A stretch of 59,185 nucleotides of DNA, from positions 1-59,185 of the forward strand of contig NZ_JBCFBA010000028.1 in the NCBI RefSeq assembly GCF_038562415.1, given 5' to 3'. Shown one piece after another: positions 39,423 to 48,103 of this stretch (position 1 is its first letter; each line of letters begins with the position of its first letter). The notes under the pieces were generated by a model. That model ran no database searches. It had not been told where the DNA came from and saw nothing but the letters and a program-made list of their open reading frames with translations. Origin of the DNA: Solidesulfovibrio sp. Its GTDB lineage: Bacteria; Desulfobacterota; Desulfovibrionia; Desulfovibrionales; Desulfovibrionaceae. The translations under genes were made by a program, and so were the position numbers.

Positions 39423-41666
39423 TTGGAACAGTCCCAGCATACCTCGCGGCCCACCCCGCCCTCGGTCTCGATCCGGCACAGCATTCCAGGCCGTCTCCGG
39501 GTGCGTGTCCGTCCGGGAAGCCACGCGCCCGGCCTGGCCGCGATCTGCCAGTCCCTGCCCGGCGTACGGTCCGTGCGCGTCAATCCGGCTTGCGCCGCCA
39601 TTGTCCTTGCCTACGATGCCGGCCAGACCGGGGCGGAATGCCTTGTGCGCGCCATCCGGGAAGCCTCGGGAGCCACGGCCGCAGCCGCATCGCCCCAGCC
39701 GGACGCCCGCGCCGCCTGTGCCTGCGGTGGGTCCGCCCCGTCACGGTCGGGCGTGGGCCGGCAATTTGTCCGCTTCCTCTCGCTTTCCGGCGTCATGGCC
39801 TACGTCTTCGTACGCAAGGTCGTGTTCGGGGCAGTGCTCTCCGAGGCGGCCCTGTCGCCGCTGGGCCTGATCGCCCTGGCCGCCGCCGTGCCCGTGGCGC
39901 GGGAATCGTTGCGCCACGCCCGGGCGAAACGCTTCACCCTGGAGGGCTTCCTGGCCGCCGGCTGCGCGGCCGCCACTCTTTCCGGACAGGCCCTTACCGC
40001 CCTGGAGATCCTCTGGATCCAAAGCGGTGCGGAAACCCTCAAGGCCTGGGTGTCGGAGCGGTCCCGCAAATCCATTTCGGCCATTTTGGACCTCACGGCC
40101 AAAACCACCTTCATCCTGGCCGGCGACGTCGAGGTGGAGGTGCCGGTTTCCGCCGTCAAGCCGCGCGACATCGTGGTGCTGCACACGGGCGAGAAGATTT
40201 CGGTCGACGGCCGCGTTCTCGTAGGCGAGGCCCTGGTGGACGATTCGCCCATCACCGGCCGGGCCGAGCCGGCCCATGTCGGTCCGGGCGACCAGGTCTT
40301 CGCCGGAGCCTACGTGCGCCAGGGCATCATCCAGGTCCGGGCCCAGTGCGTGGGGGACCGGACCTACCTGGCCCGCATCATGCGGCAGGTCGAGGACTGC
40401 CTGGAAAACAAGGCCCCCATCGAGTCCGTGGCCGACAATCTGGCCCGGTCCATGATGCGGCTGGGAATCGCGGCCACCGGCCTGACCTTGCTCGCCACGG
40501 GAAGCCTCTGGCGGGCGTTTACGGTCATGCTGGTCATGGCCTGCCCCTGCGCCACGGTGCTTTCGGCCCAGACCGCCGTTTCCGCCGCCATCGCCGCCGC
40601 CGCCAAGCGCGGCATTCTCATCAAGGGCGGCCGGTATCTGGAAGAGGTGGGCAAGGCGGATACGATCTGCTTCGACAAGACCGGCACGCTCACCAGCACC
40701 CAGCCGCACATCGAATGCATTCTCAACTTTTCCGATCTCGACGAGAACGAGTTGCTGCGCTGGGCCTATTCGGCCGAGATGCACAACCATCATCCGCTGG
40801 CCCTGGCCATCCGCAACGAGGCCGTGACCCGGGAGATCGATCCCATTTCCCACGTGGTGTGCGATTTCACCCTGGGCAAGGGCGTGCGCGCCGTCATCGG
40901 CGATGACGTCATCCGCCTGGGCAACCGGACCTACCTCGAAGAAGCCGGCATCGCCGTAACGGAAAAGGCGGATGCGGTCATGCCGCTCATGGACCGGGGG
41001 CTGACCGTGATTTTCCTGGCCCAAAACCAGGCGATTCTGGCCGCCCTGGCCTTTGCCAACGAACCCAGGCCGGACGCCAAGGCCACGGTGGCGGCATTGG
41101 GGCGCGGCGGGATTTCCAAGATTTCCCTGGTAACCGGCGATGCCCAAAACACCGCCCTGGATTTGTGCCGCGAACTCGGGATTACCGACTGTCACCATTC
41201 CATTTTGCCGGAGCGCAAGGGCGAAATCGTGGCCGGCCTGCGCAACGGCGGCCGCAAGGTGATCATGGTCGGCGACGGCATCAACGACGCCCTGGCCCTG
41301 GCCGAGGCGGACATCGGCATCGCCATGAGCGCCGGCGGGGCCGACGTGGCCATCGAGGCGGCGGACATCGCGCTTGTCCGGGACGATTTGGCCGACATTT
41401 TATACGTCCGCGACTTGAGCCGCCGCACGTTGCAGGTGGCGCGGCAAAACTTCTGGATCGCCACCTCCACGAACATCGGCGGGGCCTTTGCCGGAGCCTT
41501 TGGCCTTCTCTCGCCCGTGGCGGCCGGATTGCTGCACATCGTGCACACGCTGGGCGTGCTGGCCAATTCCTCGCGGCTGCTCTTGCCCCTGCCGGAGGCG
41601 GCGGCGCCGCAACCCCGCCGGCTCCCGGCGATACCGCCACGCAACCCCGAACCGGAGCAAGCATAG
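39423..41666 (+). CDS. P1B-type heavy-metal ATPase with N-terminal HMA-like domain (CPC type)
   Basis: 747 residues from a TTG start with GAGG 9 bp upstream. The N-terminal HMA2-like domain (about 15-75, HSIPGRLRVRVRPG) lacks the CxxC metal pair. Transport features: the membrane metal site MACPCATVLSAQ, phosphorylation loop CFDKTGTLTSTQ, HP motif near MHNHHPLAL, and hinge MVGDGINDALALAEADIGIA. It is a P1B pump for a transition metal. Because it sits with HMA2-domain, glycine-zipper and FeoA-like proteins, iron loading of a vesicle is a reasonable idea (inference). It precedes the small HMA2 protein by only a few bases. Confidence 0.88.
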   Translation: MEQSQHTSRPTPPSVSIRHSIPGRLRVRVRPGSHAPGLAAICQSLPGVRSVRVNPACAAIVLAYDAGQTGAECLVRAIREASGATAAAASPQPDARAACACGGSAPSRSGVGRQFVRFLSLSGVMAYVFVRKVVFGAVLSEAALSPLGLIALAAAVPVARESLRHARAKRFTLEGFLAAGCAAATLSGQALTALEILWIQSGAETLKAWVSERSRKSISAILDLTAKTTFILAGDVEVEVPVSAVKPRDIVVLHTGEKISVDGRVLVGEALVDDSPITGRAEPAHVGPGDQVFAGAYVRQGIIQVRAQCVGDRTYLARIMRQVEDCLENKAPIESVADNLARSMMRLGIAATGLTLLATGSLWRAFTVMLVMACPCATVLSAQTAVSAAIAAAAKRGILIKGGRYLEEVGKADTICFDKTGTLTSTQPHIECILNFSDLDENELLRWAYSAEMHNHHPLALAIRNEAVTREIDPISHVVCDFTLGKGVRAVIGDDVIRLGNRTYLEEAGIAVTEKADAVMPLMDRGLTVIFLAQNQAILAALAFANEPRPDAKATVAALGRGGISKISLVTGDAQNTALDLCRELGITDCHHSILPERKGEIVAGLRNGGRKVIMVGDGINDALALAEADIGIAMSAGGADVAIEAADIALVRDDLADILYVRDLSRRTLQVARQNFWIATSTNIGGAFAGAFGLLSPVAAGLLHIVHTLGVLANSSRLLLPLPEAAAPQPRRLPAIPPRNPEPEQA

Positions 41667-41669
41667 TCC

Positions 41670-41987
41670 ATGAACATGCAGGAACTGTTGGAAATGCGCA
41701 CCTTGGTCGACGTCGTGCATCACGTCCCTGGCCGGCTGCGGCTGCGTCTGGACCCGCGCCTGCGCGAGCACCCGGTGGCCCGGGAACTCGGGAACTGGAG
41801 TGCCAACGGTTCCGCCATCCTCGCCACGCGGCTCAATCCCATGGCCCGGTCCCTCGTGGTCAGCTATGACCCGAAACGGATCGATCCCGCGGTATTGGAA
41901 GAATTTTTGGCCAGTGCCGATGGCACGCGTGCCCAGGCGTTGGCCGAAACACTCGCCAATTCTTTTGGCGTAACACCCCAAGCCTAG
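41670..41987 (+). CDS. Small HMA2-like domain protein
   Basis: 105 residues. [20 protein letters not shown] is the typical opening of HMA2/'heavy-metal-associated 2' domains, continuing to [15 protein letters not shown]. No CxxC is present, so metal chaperoning by cysteines is unlikely. Similar stand-alone domains accompany P1B-6 ATPases in ferrosome clusters (as I recall, FezC-like proteins). The same fold forms the N-termini of both ATPases in this cluster, hinting at homotypic interaction. Confidence 0.75.
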   Translation: MNMQELLEMRTLVDVVHHVPGRLRLRLDPRLREHPVARELGNWSANGSAILATRLNPMARSLVVSYDPKRIDPAVLEEFLASADGTRAQALAETLANSFGVTPQA

Positions 41988-42000
41988 AGGAGAACACGGA

Positions 42001-43230
42001 ATGGAAAACGCGACGTATCAGGAAGGATGCGCCATGGGCTCGCCGACGGCAGGCCAGCAGGCGGCCTACGCCGGATCGTCCGATGCCGGACCGTCCGGTT
42101 ACGCGCCCGGGCAGGCAGCCGCTTCGCAACAGGGCGAACCGCAGCACCAGGCCCAAGTCCAGGCCGGAGCCAACGCTTCAGGTTGCGCCGAAGCCGGCGC
42201 CGCCCCCCAGGGCGCCATGGAAGCCCAGGGCCCTGTCGGTCCGTCCATGGCCGGGCCGGCGCAGGCCAGGCCTCAGGCGTATGCCGCGCCCCAGGGCCAG
42301 GCCGCTCCTCAGGGCTACGCCGCTCCTCAGGGCTACGCCGCCCCGCAGGGCTACGCCGGCCCGCAAGGCTACGCCGGCCCGCAGGACAATGGAGGCCCCA
42401 AGGGCGGCCCCCAGGGCAAACCGGTCGGACACTCCGGGCCTGAGCAGCCGAGGCATATATGCAATTGCGGCAAACACGAAGCCGCCCCTGAAAGCCCTTA
42501 CGGTCCTCAGGCGGGGATGCCCCTTGGTCCCCAGCCCGGCATGCCGTACGGTTTTCAGCCCGGATACGGTCCGCAACCCGGCATGCTGTTCGCTCCCCAA
42601 GGGCCGCCGCCGGCCTACGGTCCCCAGCCGGGGATGGCCGCCGGCCCCCATCCCGGCGCGATGGCCGGTCCGCAGCCGGGATTCCCCCCTCATCCGGGCA
42701 TGCCTGCCGGTCCCCAGCCCGGCATGCCGTTCGGTTTTCAGCCCGAATACGGTCCGCAGCCCGGCATGCCGTTCGGTCCCCAAGGCCCGCAGCCGGCCTA
42801 CGGTCCCCAGCCGGGGATGGCCGCCGGTCCGGCGCCGGAGGCCGAACATGGCGGATGCGGCGGGAAAAAGGGCACTTCCGGCGGTCCGGCCGGCTTCGGC
42901 GCCTTCCCCGGTTTCGCCGGACAGGCCGGGTTCGGCGCGCCGGCCTTCGCGGCCATGGCCGGCATGCCCGGTTTTGGGGGTGAGGACCCCCAGCATCTGC
43001 AGAATCGCTACGGCCAGATGCTGGCCATGTGCAACGAAATCATGCAGGGCAAGGCCGATCCGGTCAAAATCGCCTCGTTTCTGACGGCAAACGGCACCCA
43101 CTTCTGGAAAGGGGCCATTGTCGGCGCGCTCGTCACCTTCGTCCTCACCAACAGCTCCGTCAAATCCGCCCTGGGCGACAGCTTCTCCGCGATTTTCAGC
43201 GGAGCCAAGCCCGCAGAACAGACCGCGTAA
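42001..43230 (+). CDS. Pro/Gln/Gly-rich low-complexity membrane-associated protein (ferrosome-cluster type)
   Basis: 409 residues with AGGAG 8 bp upstream. The first 300 residues are low-complexity: tandem APQGYA hexads (about 101-125), then GPQPGM and YGPQPGMP repeats. Between them is a cysteine island HICNCGKHE. The C-terminal 100 residues are ordered, with one hydrophobic segment near 362-378 in [19 protein letters not shown], a motif shared with the protein at 43661-44005. It may scaffold or shape an iron-containing vesicle (inference from context). No enzyme motif. Confidence 0.7.
   Translation: MENATYQEGCAMGSPTAGQQAAYAGSSDAGPSGYAPGQAAASQQGEPQHQAQVQAGANASGCAEAGAAPQGAMEAQGPVGPSMAGPAQARPQAYAAPQGQAAPQGYAAPQGYAAPQGYAGPQGYAGPQDNGGPKGGPQGKPVGHSGPEQPRHICNCGKHEAAPESPYGPQAGMPLGPQPGMPYGFQPGYGPQPGMLFAPQGPPPAYGPQPGMAAGPHPGAMAGPQPGFPPHPGMPAGPQPGMPFGFQPEYGPQPGMPFGPQGPQPAYGPQPGMAAGPAPEAEHGGCGGKKGTSGGPAGFGAFPGFAGQAGFGAPAFAAMAGMPGFGGEDPQHLQNRYGQMLAMCNEIMQGKADPVKIASFLTANGTHFWKGAIVGALVTFVLTNSSVKSALGDSFSAIFSGAKPAEQTA
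42304..42375 (+). repeat. 18-bp tandem repeat coding (A/G)PQGYA
   Basis: Four consecutive 18-base units encode Ala/Gly-Pro-Gln-Gly-Tyr-Ala. The first two units are identical at DNA level, so the array could change length by slippage. Confidence 0.85.
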
Positions 43231-43257
43231 CCGCCAACCAAACCAGAAGGAATTCCC

Positions 43258-43647
43258 ATGTACCTCTACCAGAACACGCAGCAGTACCCCACTCCCCAGC
43301 GGCTGACCACCCTTCCCGCCGGAGCCATCGCCACTATGGGCCTCGTCGGCGCCCTGCTCGGCGGCGTGGTGACGGCCGCCCGCGACATGCGGGACGTACG
43401 GGCCGGGACCATGGAGCGCGGCGAGATGCTCGGTGACGTGGTCAAGGAGTCCCTGGGCACGGGCCTGGCCACGGCCGTGGGCACGGCCGCCGGCGGCATG
43501 GTCTTCCGCAACGGGGCCCTGGCCCTGGCCACCATGGCCGTTGTCGGCATCGGCACCAAGTACCTGTACGACGGTATGGCGAGTGCCGCCTGCGAGGCGA
43601 AAAAAACCGCCGAAGCGCCGGTGAAGGCCACCAACAAAAAGGCTTAG
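43258..43647 (+). CDS. Glycine-rich hydrophobic membrane protein
   Basis: 129 residues. Two glycine-zipper-like hydrophobic stretches are visible, AIATMGLVGALLGGVVTAAR (about 23-42) and LATAVGTAAGGMVFRN (about 70-85), plus a third weaker one. The tail is Lys-rich (EAKKTAEAPVKATNKKA). AAGGA lies 8 bp before the ATG. Small Gly/Ala zipper membrane proteins are characteristic of organelle-forming clusters; I assign it to the ferrosome-like set by position only. Confidence 0.7.
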   Translation: MYLYQNTQQYPTPQRLTTLPAGAIATMGLVGALLGGVVTAARDMRDVRAGTMERGEMLGDVVKESLGTGLATAVGTAAGGMVFRNGALALATMAVVGIGTKYLYDGMASAACEAKKTAEAPVKATNKKA

Positions 43648-43660
43648 CCAGGAAACCGCC

Positions 43661-44005
43661 ATGTCGCAATATCCGCAATATCCACAGTATTCGTATGCCA
43701 CGGGAGCCGGGCAGTACGCCCAGGTCGACCCCTCGGGATATGCCGCCCAGTCCGGGTACTACGCTCCGGCGCCGACCTCGTGGACCCAAGGCTGGTTCGC
43801 CGTGACCGATCCCGGCTACATCAAGGGCCTGCTGCTCGGTGCGGCCGCCACCTATCTGCTGACCAATCCCAAGGTGCAGCGCGCCATGGTCAAGGGCGTG
43901 GTGACGCTTTGGACCTCGGTCCAGGGCAGCGTGGAGGAGGTCAAGGAGCAGATCCAGGACATCAAGGCCGAAATGAGCATGAAGACCGATGCGGACAAGA
44001 AATAA
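43661..44005 (+). CDS. YtxH-like small membrane protein with Tyr/Gln-rich N-terminus
   Basis: 114 residues. The N-terminus is Tyr/Pro/Gln-rich (SQYPQYPQYSYATGAGQYAQ). A single hydrophobic helix follows with YIKGLLLGAAATYLLTNPKV, matching the KG-x3-GA-x2-T-x2-LTN-x2-V pattern seen in the protein at 42001-43230. An amphipathic charged helix (about 88-110, SVEEVKEQIQDIKAEMSMK) closes it. It probably coats or anchors to the same membrane (inference). AGGA is 8 bp before the start. Confidence 0.72.
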   Translation: MSQYPQYPQYSYATGAGQYAQVDPSGYAAQSGYYAPAPTSWTQGWFAVTDPGYIKGLLLGAAATYLLTNPKVQRAMVKGVVTLWTSVQGSVEEVKEQIQDIKAEMSMKTDADKK

Positions 44006-44222
44006 CAGCGACATTGCCCGTCAGCGCGAACTGGCCAAGCTCGGCATGAGCGTTTCCCTCGGGACGCTGGTGGCCACGGGGTTTCTTTCCCGCATGGCCG
44101 GGTCCTGGACCCAGGGCTCGCGCAATCTGCATGTGTGCGCGGGCGTGGCGCTGGTGGGTTTCTCGTATTGGCATTGGACGCTTTATCCGCAAACCGCACT
44201 TACCAAAGGACGTTTTGCATGA
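43989..44222 (+). CDS. Small two-helix membrane protein
   Basis: 77 residues. The start overlaps the previous gene by 17 bp; an internal ATG at 44046 is an alternative start. Two hydrophobic segments are visible (about 20-34 and 49-62), the second containing HVCAGVALVGFSYWHWTLY with two His that could ligate a metal or haem. The stop codon overlaps the ATG of the following ATPase (ATGA), implying coupled translation. Function unknown. Confidence 0.65.
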   Translation: MRTRNNSDIARQRELAKLGMSVSLGTLVATGFLSRMAGSWTQGSRNLHVCAGVALVGFSYWHWTLYPQTALTKGRFA

Positions 44223-46375
44223 CCGCTGCCCAGGCGTTTCCAACGCCCGGGATGCGCGTGGGCCACTTCCGGGTGGCCCACGCCCTTTCCCGGCGTGTGC
44301 GGCTGAAATCCCCCCTGCTTGGCGATTCCGCTTTCGATGCCGTGTATTTTCAGGCCCTGCTGGAAGCGTTGCCTGGCGTTTCCGAGGTCCGGATCAATGT
44401 CCGGGGGGAGTGTCTCGTCCTGAGCTATGACGGCCGACTCGAAACGTGGCGGAACATTGTCCAAAGTCTCGTCGAGATGCCGGACGAGGCCTTTGTGTTG
44501 GCGGGGGACGCCGCCTCCGCGGTCACCGGCTCCGACGTGGCCGTCAAGGCCTTGATCACCCTGTTTTCTCAAGCCCTTCCTTGGCCGGCCAAGGCATTGC
44601 TCGGATGGAGCCTGGCCCTGGGCGTCATCGTCAAGGGCGCAGAAACCCTTTTCACGCGCGGCATCAAGGTGGAAACCCTGGACGCCACGGCCATCACCCT
44701 GGCCCTGGTTCGCGGCAACTATTTCACCGCCGGCTCCATCACGACGCTGCTCGCCCTGGGCCAGTATCTGGAAGGACAGAGCGAACAACGCTCCACGGCC
44801 CTGCTCAAGGGCCTGATGCGTCCCCAGGTGGAAACCGTTTGGGCCGTCCGTGACGGCGTCGAGGTCCAAACGCCTCTTGCCCAGGTCGCGGCCGGCGATT
44901 GCGTCGTGTGCGGCGCCGGCGAGCTCATTCCCATCGACGGCGTGGTGGCCGAGGGCGAAGCCTCTGTCAACCAAAGCTCCATCTCCGGCGAATCCGTGCC
45001 GGTCCATATCCGGCCCGGTGACGCGGTCATCTCCGGTTCCGTGGTCGAGGAAGGCCGGCTGACCATCACCGTGGAGCGGGTCGGTTCGCAAACCTCCATG
45101 GCCCGCATCGGCCGGTTCATCGACCAGTCCTTGCGCGGCAAGTCCAGGACCCAGACCACAAGCGCCGCCCTGGCCGACAAGCTCGTCCCCGTCACCCTGG
45201 GCTTAAGCGGCCTTATGCTCCTGGCCACCCGCGACGTGAATCGGTCCACCTCGGTGCTCACCGTGGATTTCTCCTGCGCCGTGAAACTGGCCAGTCCCGT
45301 GGCCGTGCGTTCGGGCATGTACGCGGCCGGACAAGCCGGCGTACTGCTCAAGGGCGCTTCCGCCCTGGACGCCTTGCAGGATGTGGACACCATCGTTTTC
45401 GACAAGACCGGGACCCTGACCACTGGCCAGATCACGGTCACGGATATCCTCCCCGAAGCGGGGCTGACGGAAACGGATGTGCTTGCCTTGGCCGCCGGCG
45501 CGGAGGAACATTACGACCATCCGGTGGCCCGGGCCGTTGTGCGCGAGGCCAAACAGCGCGCCATTGCCTTGCCGCCGATCAGCAGGGTCGACTTCATCGT
45601 GGCTCACGGCGTGGCCGCGTCCGTCGACGGGAACCACGTTCTGGTCGGCAGCCACCACTTCGTCGCGGAGGACGAAGGTGTCACTTGTGCCCATGTGGAG
45701 GATACCGCCAGGCAGCTTCGCCGTCAGGGCAAATCACTCCTCTACGTCGCCCGGGAGGGGAAGCTGGCCGGGATGATCGCGCTTCGGGACGATGCCAGAC
45801 CCGAGGCGGCGGCGGTATTGGAATCGCTCAAGGCTTCCGGCATCAGGAAGATCGTGGTGCTTACGGGCGACCACAAGGACACGGCCCGGGCCTTGGTTCG
45901 CCAGCTTCCCCAGATCGACGCGTTGCATTACGAACTCAAGCCCGAAGACAAGGCTTCCATCGTGGAGAGGCTCAAACGGGAAGGGCGCACGCTGGCGTTC
46001 GTCGGCGACGGCGTCAACGACGCGCCGGCCCTGGTGACCGCCCATGTGGGCATCTGCATGCCCAAGGGGGCCGACCTGGCCCGGGAAGCGGCGCAAGTCC
46101 TCCTCTTGCATGAGGACCTTCATACCCTCGTCGTGGCCAGGCAGGCCGCCATTCGCACCAATACCATCATCCGGCAGACGTTCGGAGCCACCATCGGCTG
46201 CAATTCCCTGATCATGCTGCTGGCCACCGCCGGGATGTCCCCGGTGCTGGCGGCGCTGCTGCACAATGCGACGACGGTCGGGATACTCGGTTACGCAGCC
46301 ATGGCAGCGTCAAGGCCATTGCGGAAAAGTACGCACGCGAGTTCTCTTGTGCCACACAGGGAGGAAGTATGTTGA
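44219..46375 (+). CDS. P1B-type ATPase with non-canonical SCA metal site (ferrosome ATPase-like)
   Basis: 718 residues. The N-terminal region (about 15-80) resembles a degenerate HMA2 domain. Catalytic features are VFDKTGTLTTGQ, the HP motif EEHYDHPVARA, TGDHKDTA and VGDGVNDAPAL. The membrane ion site, Cys-Pro-x in most P1B pumps, is DFSCAVKLASP here: Ser-Cys-Ala, with a Lys three positions on. That places it apart from Cu, Zn and Co groups and fits the P1B-6 group linked to ferrosomes (from memory). It follows the two-helix protein with an ATGA overlap and precedes the triple-FeoA protein with a 7-bp overlap. Confidence 0.85.
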   Translation: MTAAQAFPTPGMRVGHFRVAHALSRRVRLKSPLLGDSAFDAVYFQALLEALPGVSEVRINVRGECLVLSYDGRLETWRNIVQSLVEMPDEAFVLAGDAASAVTGSDVAVKALITLFSQALPWPAKALLGWSLALGVIVKGAETLFTRGIKVETLDATAITLALVRGNYFTAGSITTLLALGQYLEGQSEQRSTALLKGLMRPQVETVWAVRDGVEVQTPLAQVAAGDCVVCGAGELIPIDGVVAEGEASVNQSSISGESVPVHIRPGDAVISGSVVEEGRLTITVERVGSQTSMARIGRFIDQSLRGKSRTQTTSAALADKLVPVTLGLSGLMLLATRDVNRSTSVLTVDFSCAVKLASPVAVRSGMYAAGQAGVLLKGASALDALQDVDTIVFDKTGTLTTGQITVTDILPEAGLTETDVLALAAGAEEHYDHPVARAVVREAKQRAIALPPISRVDFIVAHGVAASVDGNHVLVGSHHFVAEDEGVTCAHVEDTARQLRRQGKSLLYVAREGKLAGMIALRDDARPEAAAVLESLKASGIRKIVVLTGDHKDTARALVRQLPQIDALHYELKPEDKASIVERLKREGRTLAFVGDGVNDAPALVTAHVGICMPKGADLAREAAQVLLLHEDLHTLVVARQAAIRTNTIIRQTFGATIGCNSLIMLLATAGMSPVLAALLHNATTVGILGYAAMAASRPLRKSTHASSLVPHREEVC

Positions 46376-47088
46376 CGACGCTCGCAGCCGCTCCTGTCGG
46401 AGTGCCCCTTATCATTGACAGGATCGCAGGCCATGACTTCGCGGCGCGCATGTCCCGGCTGGGACTGAACGAAGGGGTGTCCCTGACGCGCCTGGATGAC
46501 AGCGTCGCCATCGGACCGGCCAAAATCAACGGTCCGGCTGGCGAAATCACGTTGAGCGGTTGGCTGGCGGCCAAGATCGTCGTACACCTTGACGATAACA
46601 GCCGGCTGCCCCTTCTGGAGTGCGTCCCTGGGGACAGCGGCCATGTGGAAGGCATCACCGGGCAGCCCAATATCGAAGAAACCCTGGCAACGCTTGGCGT
46701 ACGGGAAAACGACCGCATCACCTTCTTACGACGCCTGCCACCCATGATTTACAAGGCCGTGGTCGACGGGAAGGAGCGCATTCAGATCAACGAAGGCCTG
46801 GCCGCGAAGATTTTTGGCGACACCCCGAACGGGACGGCCCAGTTCTGCTCGGTCGGCGTCGGCGAACGCTTTACGGTTCAACAGATTCTTGCCGGGGCGC
46901 ATGCCCGTGAAAGTCTTGAATCCTTGGGCATAAGGCCGGGTGTCCGGCTTGAATTGACGCAAGTGGCGGCAGGACAGGTGGTAACGTTCTCGCAAAAGAC
47001 ACCCATCGTCTGCACGACGCGGGATGGCTTGCGCCTCTATTTCCAGGATAAGGACGCTACGAGAATTCTCGTGAAGGCAGCGGGCTGA
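46369..47088 (+). CDS. Triple FeoA-domain protein
   Basis: 239 residues with GGAGGAAGT before the ATG. Three FeoA/SH3-like repeats are visible, each with a G..x..RL..LG(L/I/V)..G pattern: FAARMSRLGLNEGVSLTRL, IEETLATLGVRENDRITFL and ARESLESLGIRPGVRLELTQ. FeoA normally assists FeoB as a one-domain protein of about 80 residues; a three-domain fusion is uncommon. No intact FeoB remains in the window, so it more likely serves the P-type ATPases of this cluster (inference). It ends 18 bp before an IS element. Confidence 0.8.
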   Translation: MLTTLAAAPVGVPLIIDRIAGHDFAARMSRLGLNEGVSLTRLDDSVAIGPAKINGPAGEITLSGWLAAKIVVHLDDNSRLPLLECVPGDSGHVEGITGQPNIEETLATLGVRENDRITFLRRLPPMIYKAVVDGKERIQINEGLAAKIFGDTPNGTAQFCSVGVGERFTVQQILAGAHARESLESLGIRPGVRLELTQVAAGQVVTFSQKTPIVCTTRDGLRLYFQDKDATRILVKAAG

Positions 47089-47106
47089 AGATTCCCCAGC
47101 TTCCTA

Positions 47107-47953
47107 GGGTCTGTTCACAATAGCCCTATTATTGCAACCAGATGAAGGCAAAGACGAGATGCAGCATCGCCATAAATCGCCGCGCGAGTTTCTCATAGCG
47201 CGTCGCCAGTCGCCGGAACTGCTTGATACAATTGAAAAATTGTTCAACAAGGTTGCGGTCTTTGTAAACATGGTGATCGTATTCTCGCCCGATAATGCGG
47301 TTTTTTCGGCTGGGGATGACCGCCTCTGCGTTTCGAGACGTGATGCAGACGACAAACGCGTTGGAGTCGTATCCCTTGTCAGCCACAATCGCCAAGGCGT
47401 CAAATCCAGCAATCAAGGCCTGGGCTTGCGTTATGTCCGCAGCTTCGCCACCAGTCAAAAGCAAACGAACGGGATTGCCCAATCCATCCACCGCAGCATG
47501 AATCTTTGTCGTCAGTCCGCCACGCGAACGTCCGATGTCTTGCGGCCCTTCTTTTTTTGGGCACCCGCCGCATGCTGGTGGGCACGGACAATGGTACTGT
47601 CAATGAAGAGCATTTCTAAATCTGGATCACCAGATACAACTTCGGCTAACCGAGCCCAGGTTCCTTTTTCGCACCACCTGGCAAATCGCACATACACGCT
47701 GTGCCAGTTTCCGAACTCCTTTGGCAGATCGCGCCAGGGAGAACCTGTTCGCGCTATCCAAAGCACAGCCTCCAGGAATAGCCTATTATCCTTAGCTGTT
47801 ACACCGCGATCTCGTTGCTTCCCCGCACAAAGTGGCTCCAACCGGGCCCATTGGTCATCGCGTAATAGTAACCGTTCCATGCCCCTGTCTCCCCTAGGAG
47901 ACAGAATTGAACGATCTCAGTCGATTAGTAAACTCTTAAATGTGAACAGACCC
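47107..47953. mobile_element. Complete IS5-family element, 847 bp
   Basis: Perfect 13-bp terminal inverted repeats (GGGTCTGTTCACA and its complement) bound one transposase gene in two frames. A TA duplication flanks the element (47105-47106 and 47954-47955), typical of the IS427 subgroup of IS5. It lies between the triple-FeoA gene and a truncated small gene. Confidence 0.93.
47129..47880 (-). CDS. IS5-family transposase, two-frame with -1 frameshift
   Basis: The upstream frame (47880-47512, 122 codons) starts MERLLLRDDQWARLEPLCAG and includes the first catalytic Asp in LFIDSTIVRAH. The downstream frame (to 47129) supplies the second Asp in IVADKGYDS and the Glu in RNLVEQFFNCIKQFR. A run of seven A on the coding strand (T7 at 47552-47558) lies in the overlap, and the downstream frame is offset by -1, matching programmed slippage in IS427-type elements. 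All DDE residues are present, so it may be active. Confidence 0.9.
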
Positions 47954-48103
47954 TAGCGCGACGGCGTTGGGATTTTTCGCCGGGGTTGTTCCCGAATCAT
48001 CCTTTCGATCGATGCCAGAGGTACGGTCTTTGTCGGTGGCTTCGCAAACGATCATGGCGGCCAACTCGTTGATGTCGCGAGGGCGTTTTTTCTTAGTATC
48101 CAC
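47954..48103 (-). pseudogene. Small conserved protein gene truncated by the IS
   Basis: From a GTG at 48103 the frame reads VDTKKKRPRDINELAAMIVC, then, after about 20 residues, PAKNPNAVALG, and runs into the IS end. This resembles short proteins common in Desulfovibrio and other bacteria (KRPRDxNxLAxxIVxxAT ... NPxAVALGRxGG...). The conserved Gly/Lys-rich second half is missing. Sequence on the other side of the IS (47089-47106) does not continue the family, so the insertion was probably accompanied by a deletion. Confidence 0.6.

Noticed and set aside
39423-47088. Magnetosome (mam/mad) gene cluster
   Set aside because: No MamA/B/E/K/M/Q-like or Mad protein features were seen; the ATPase, HMA2 and zipper-protein set fits ferrosomes better.
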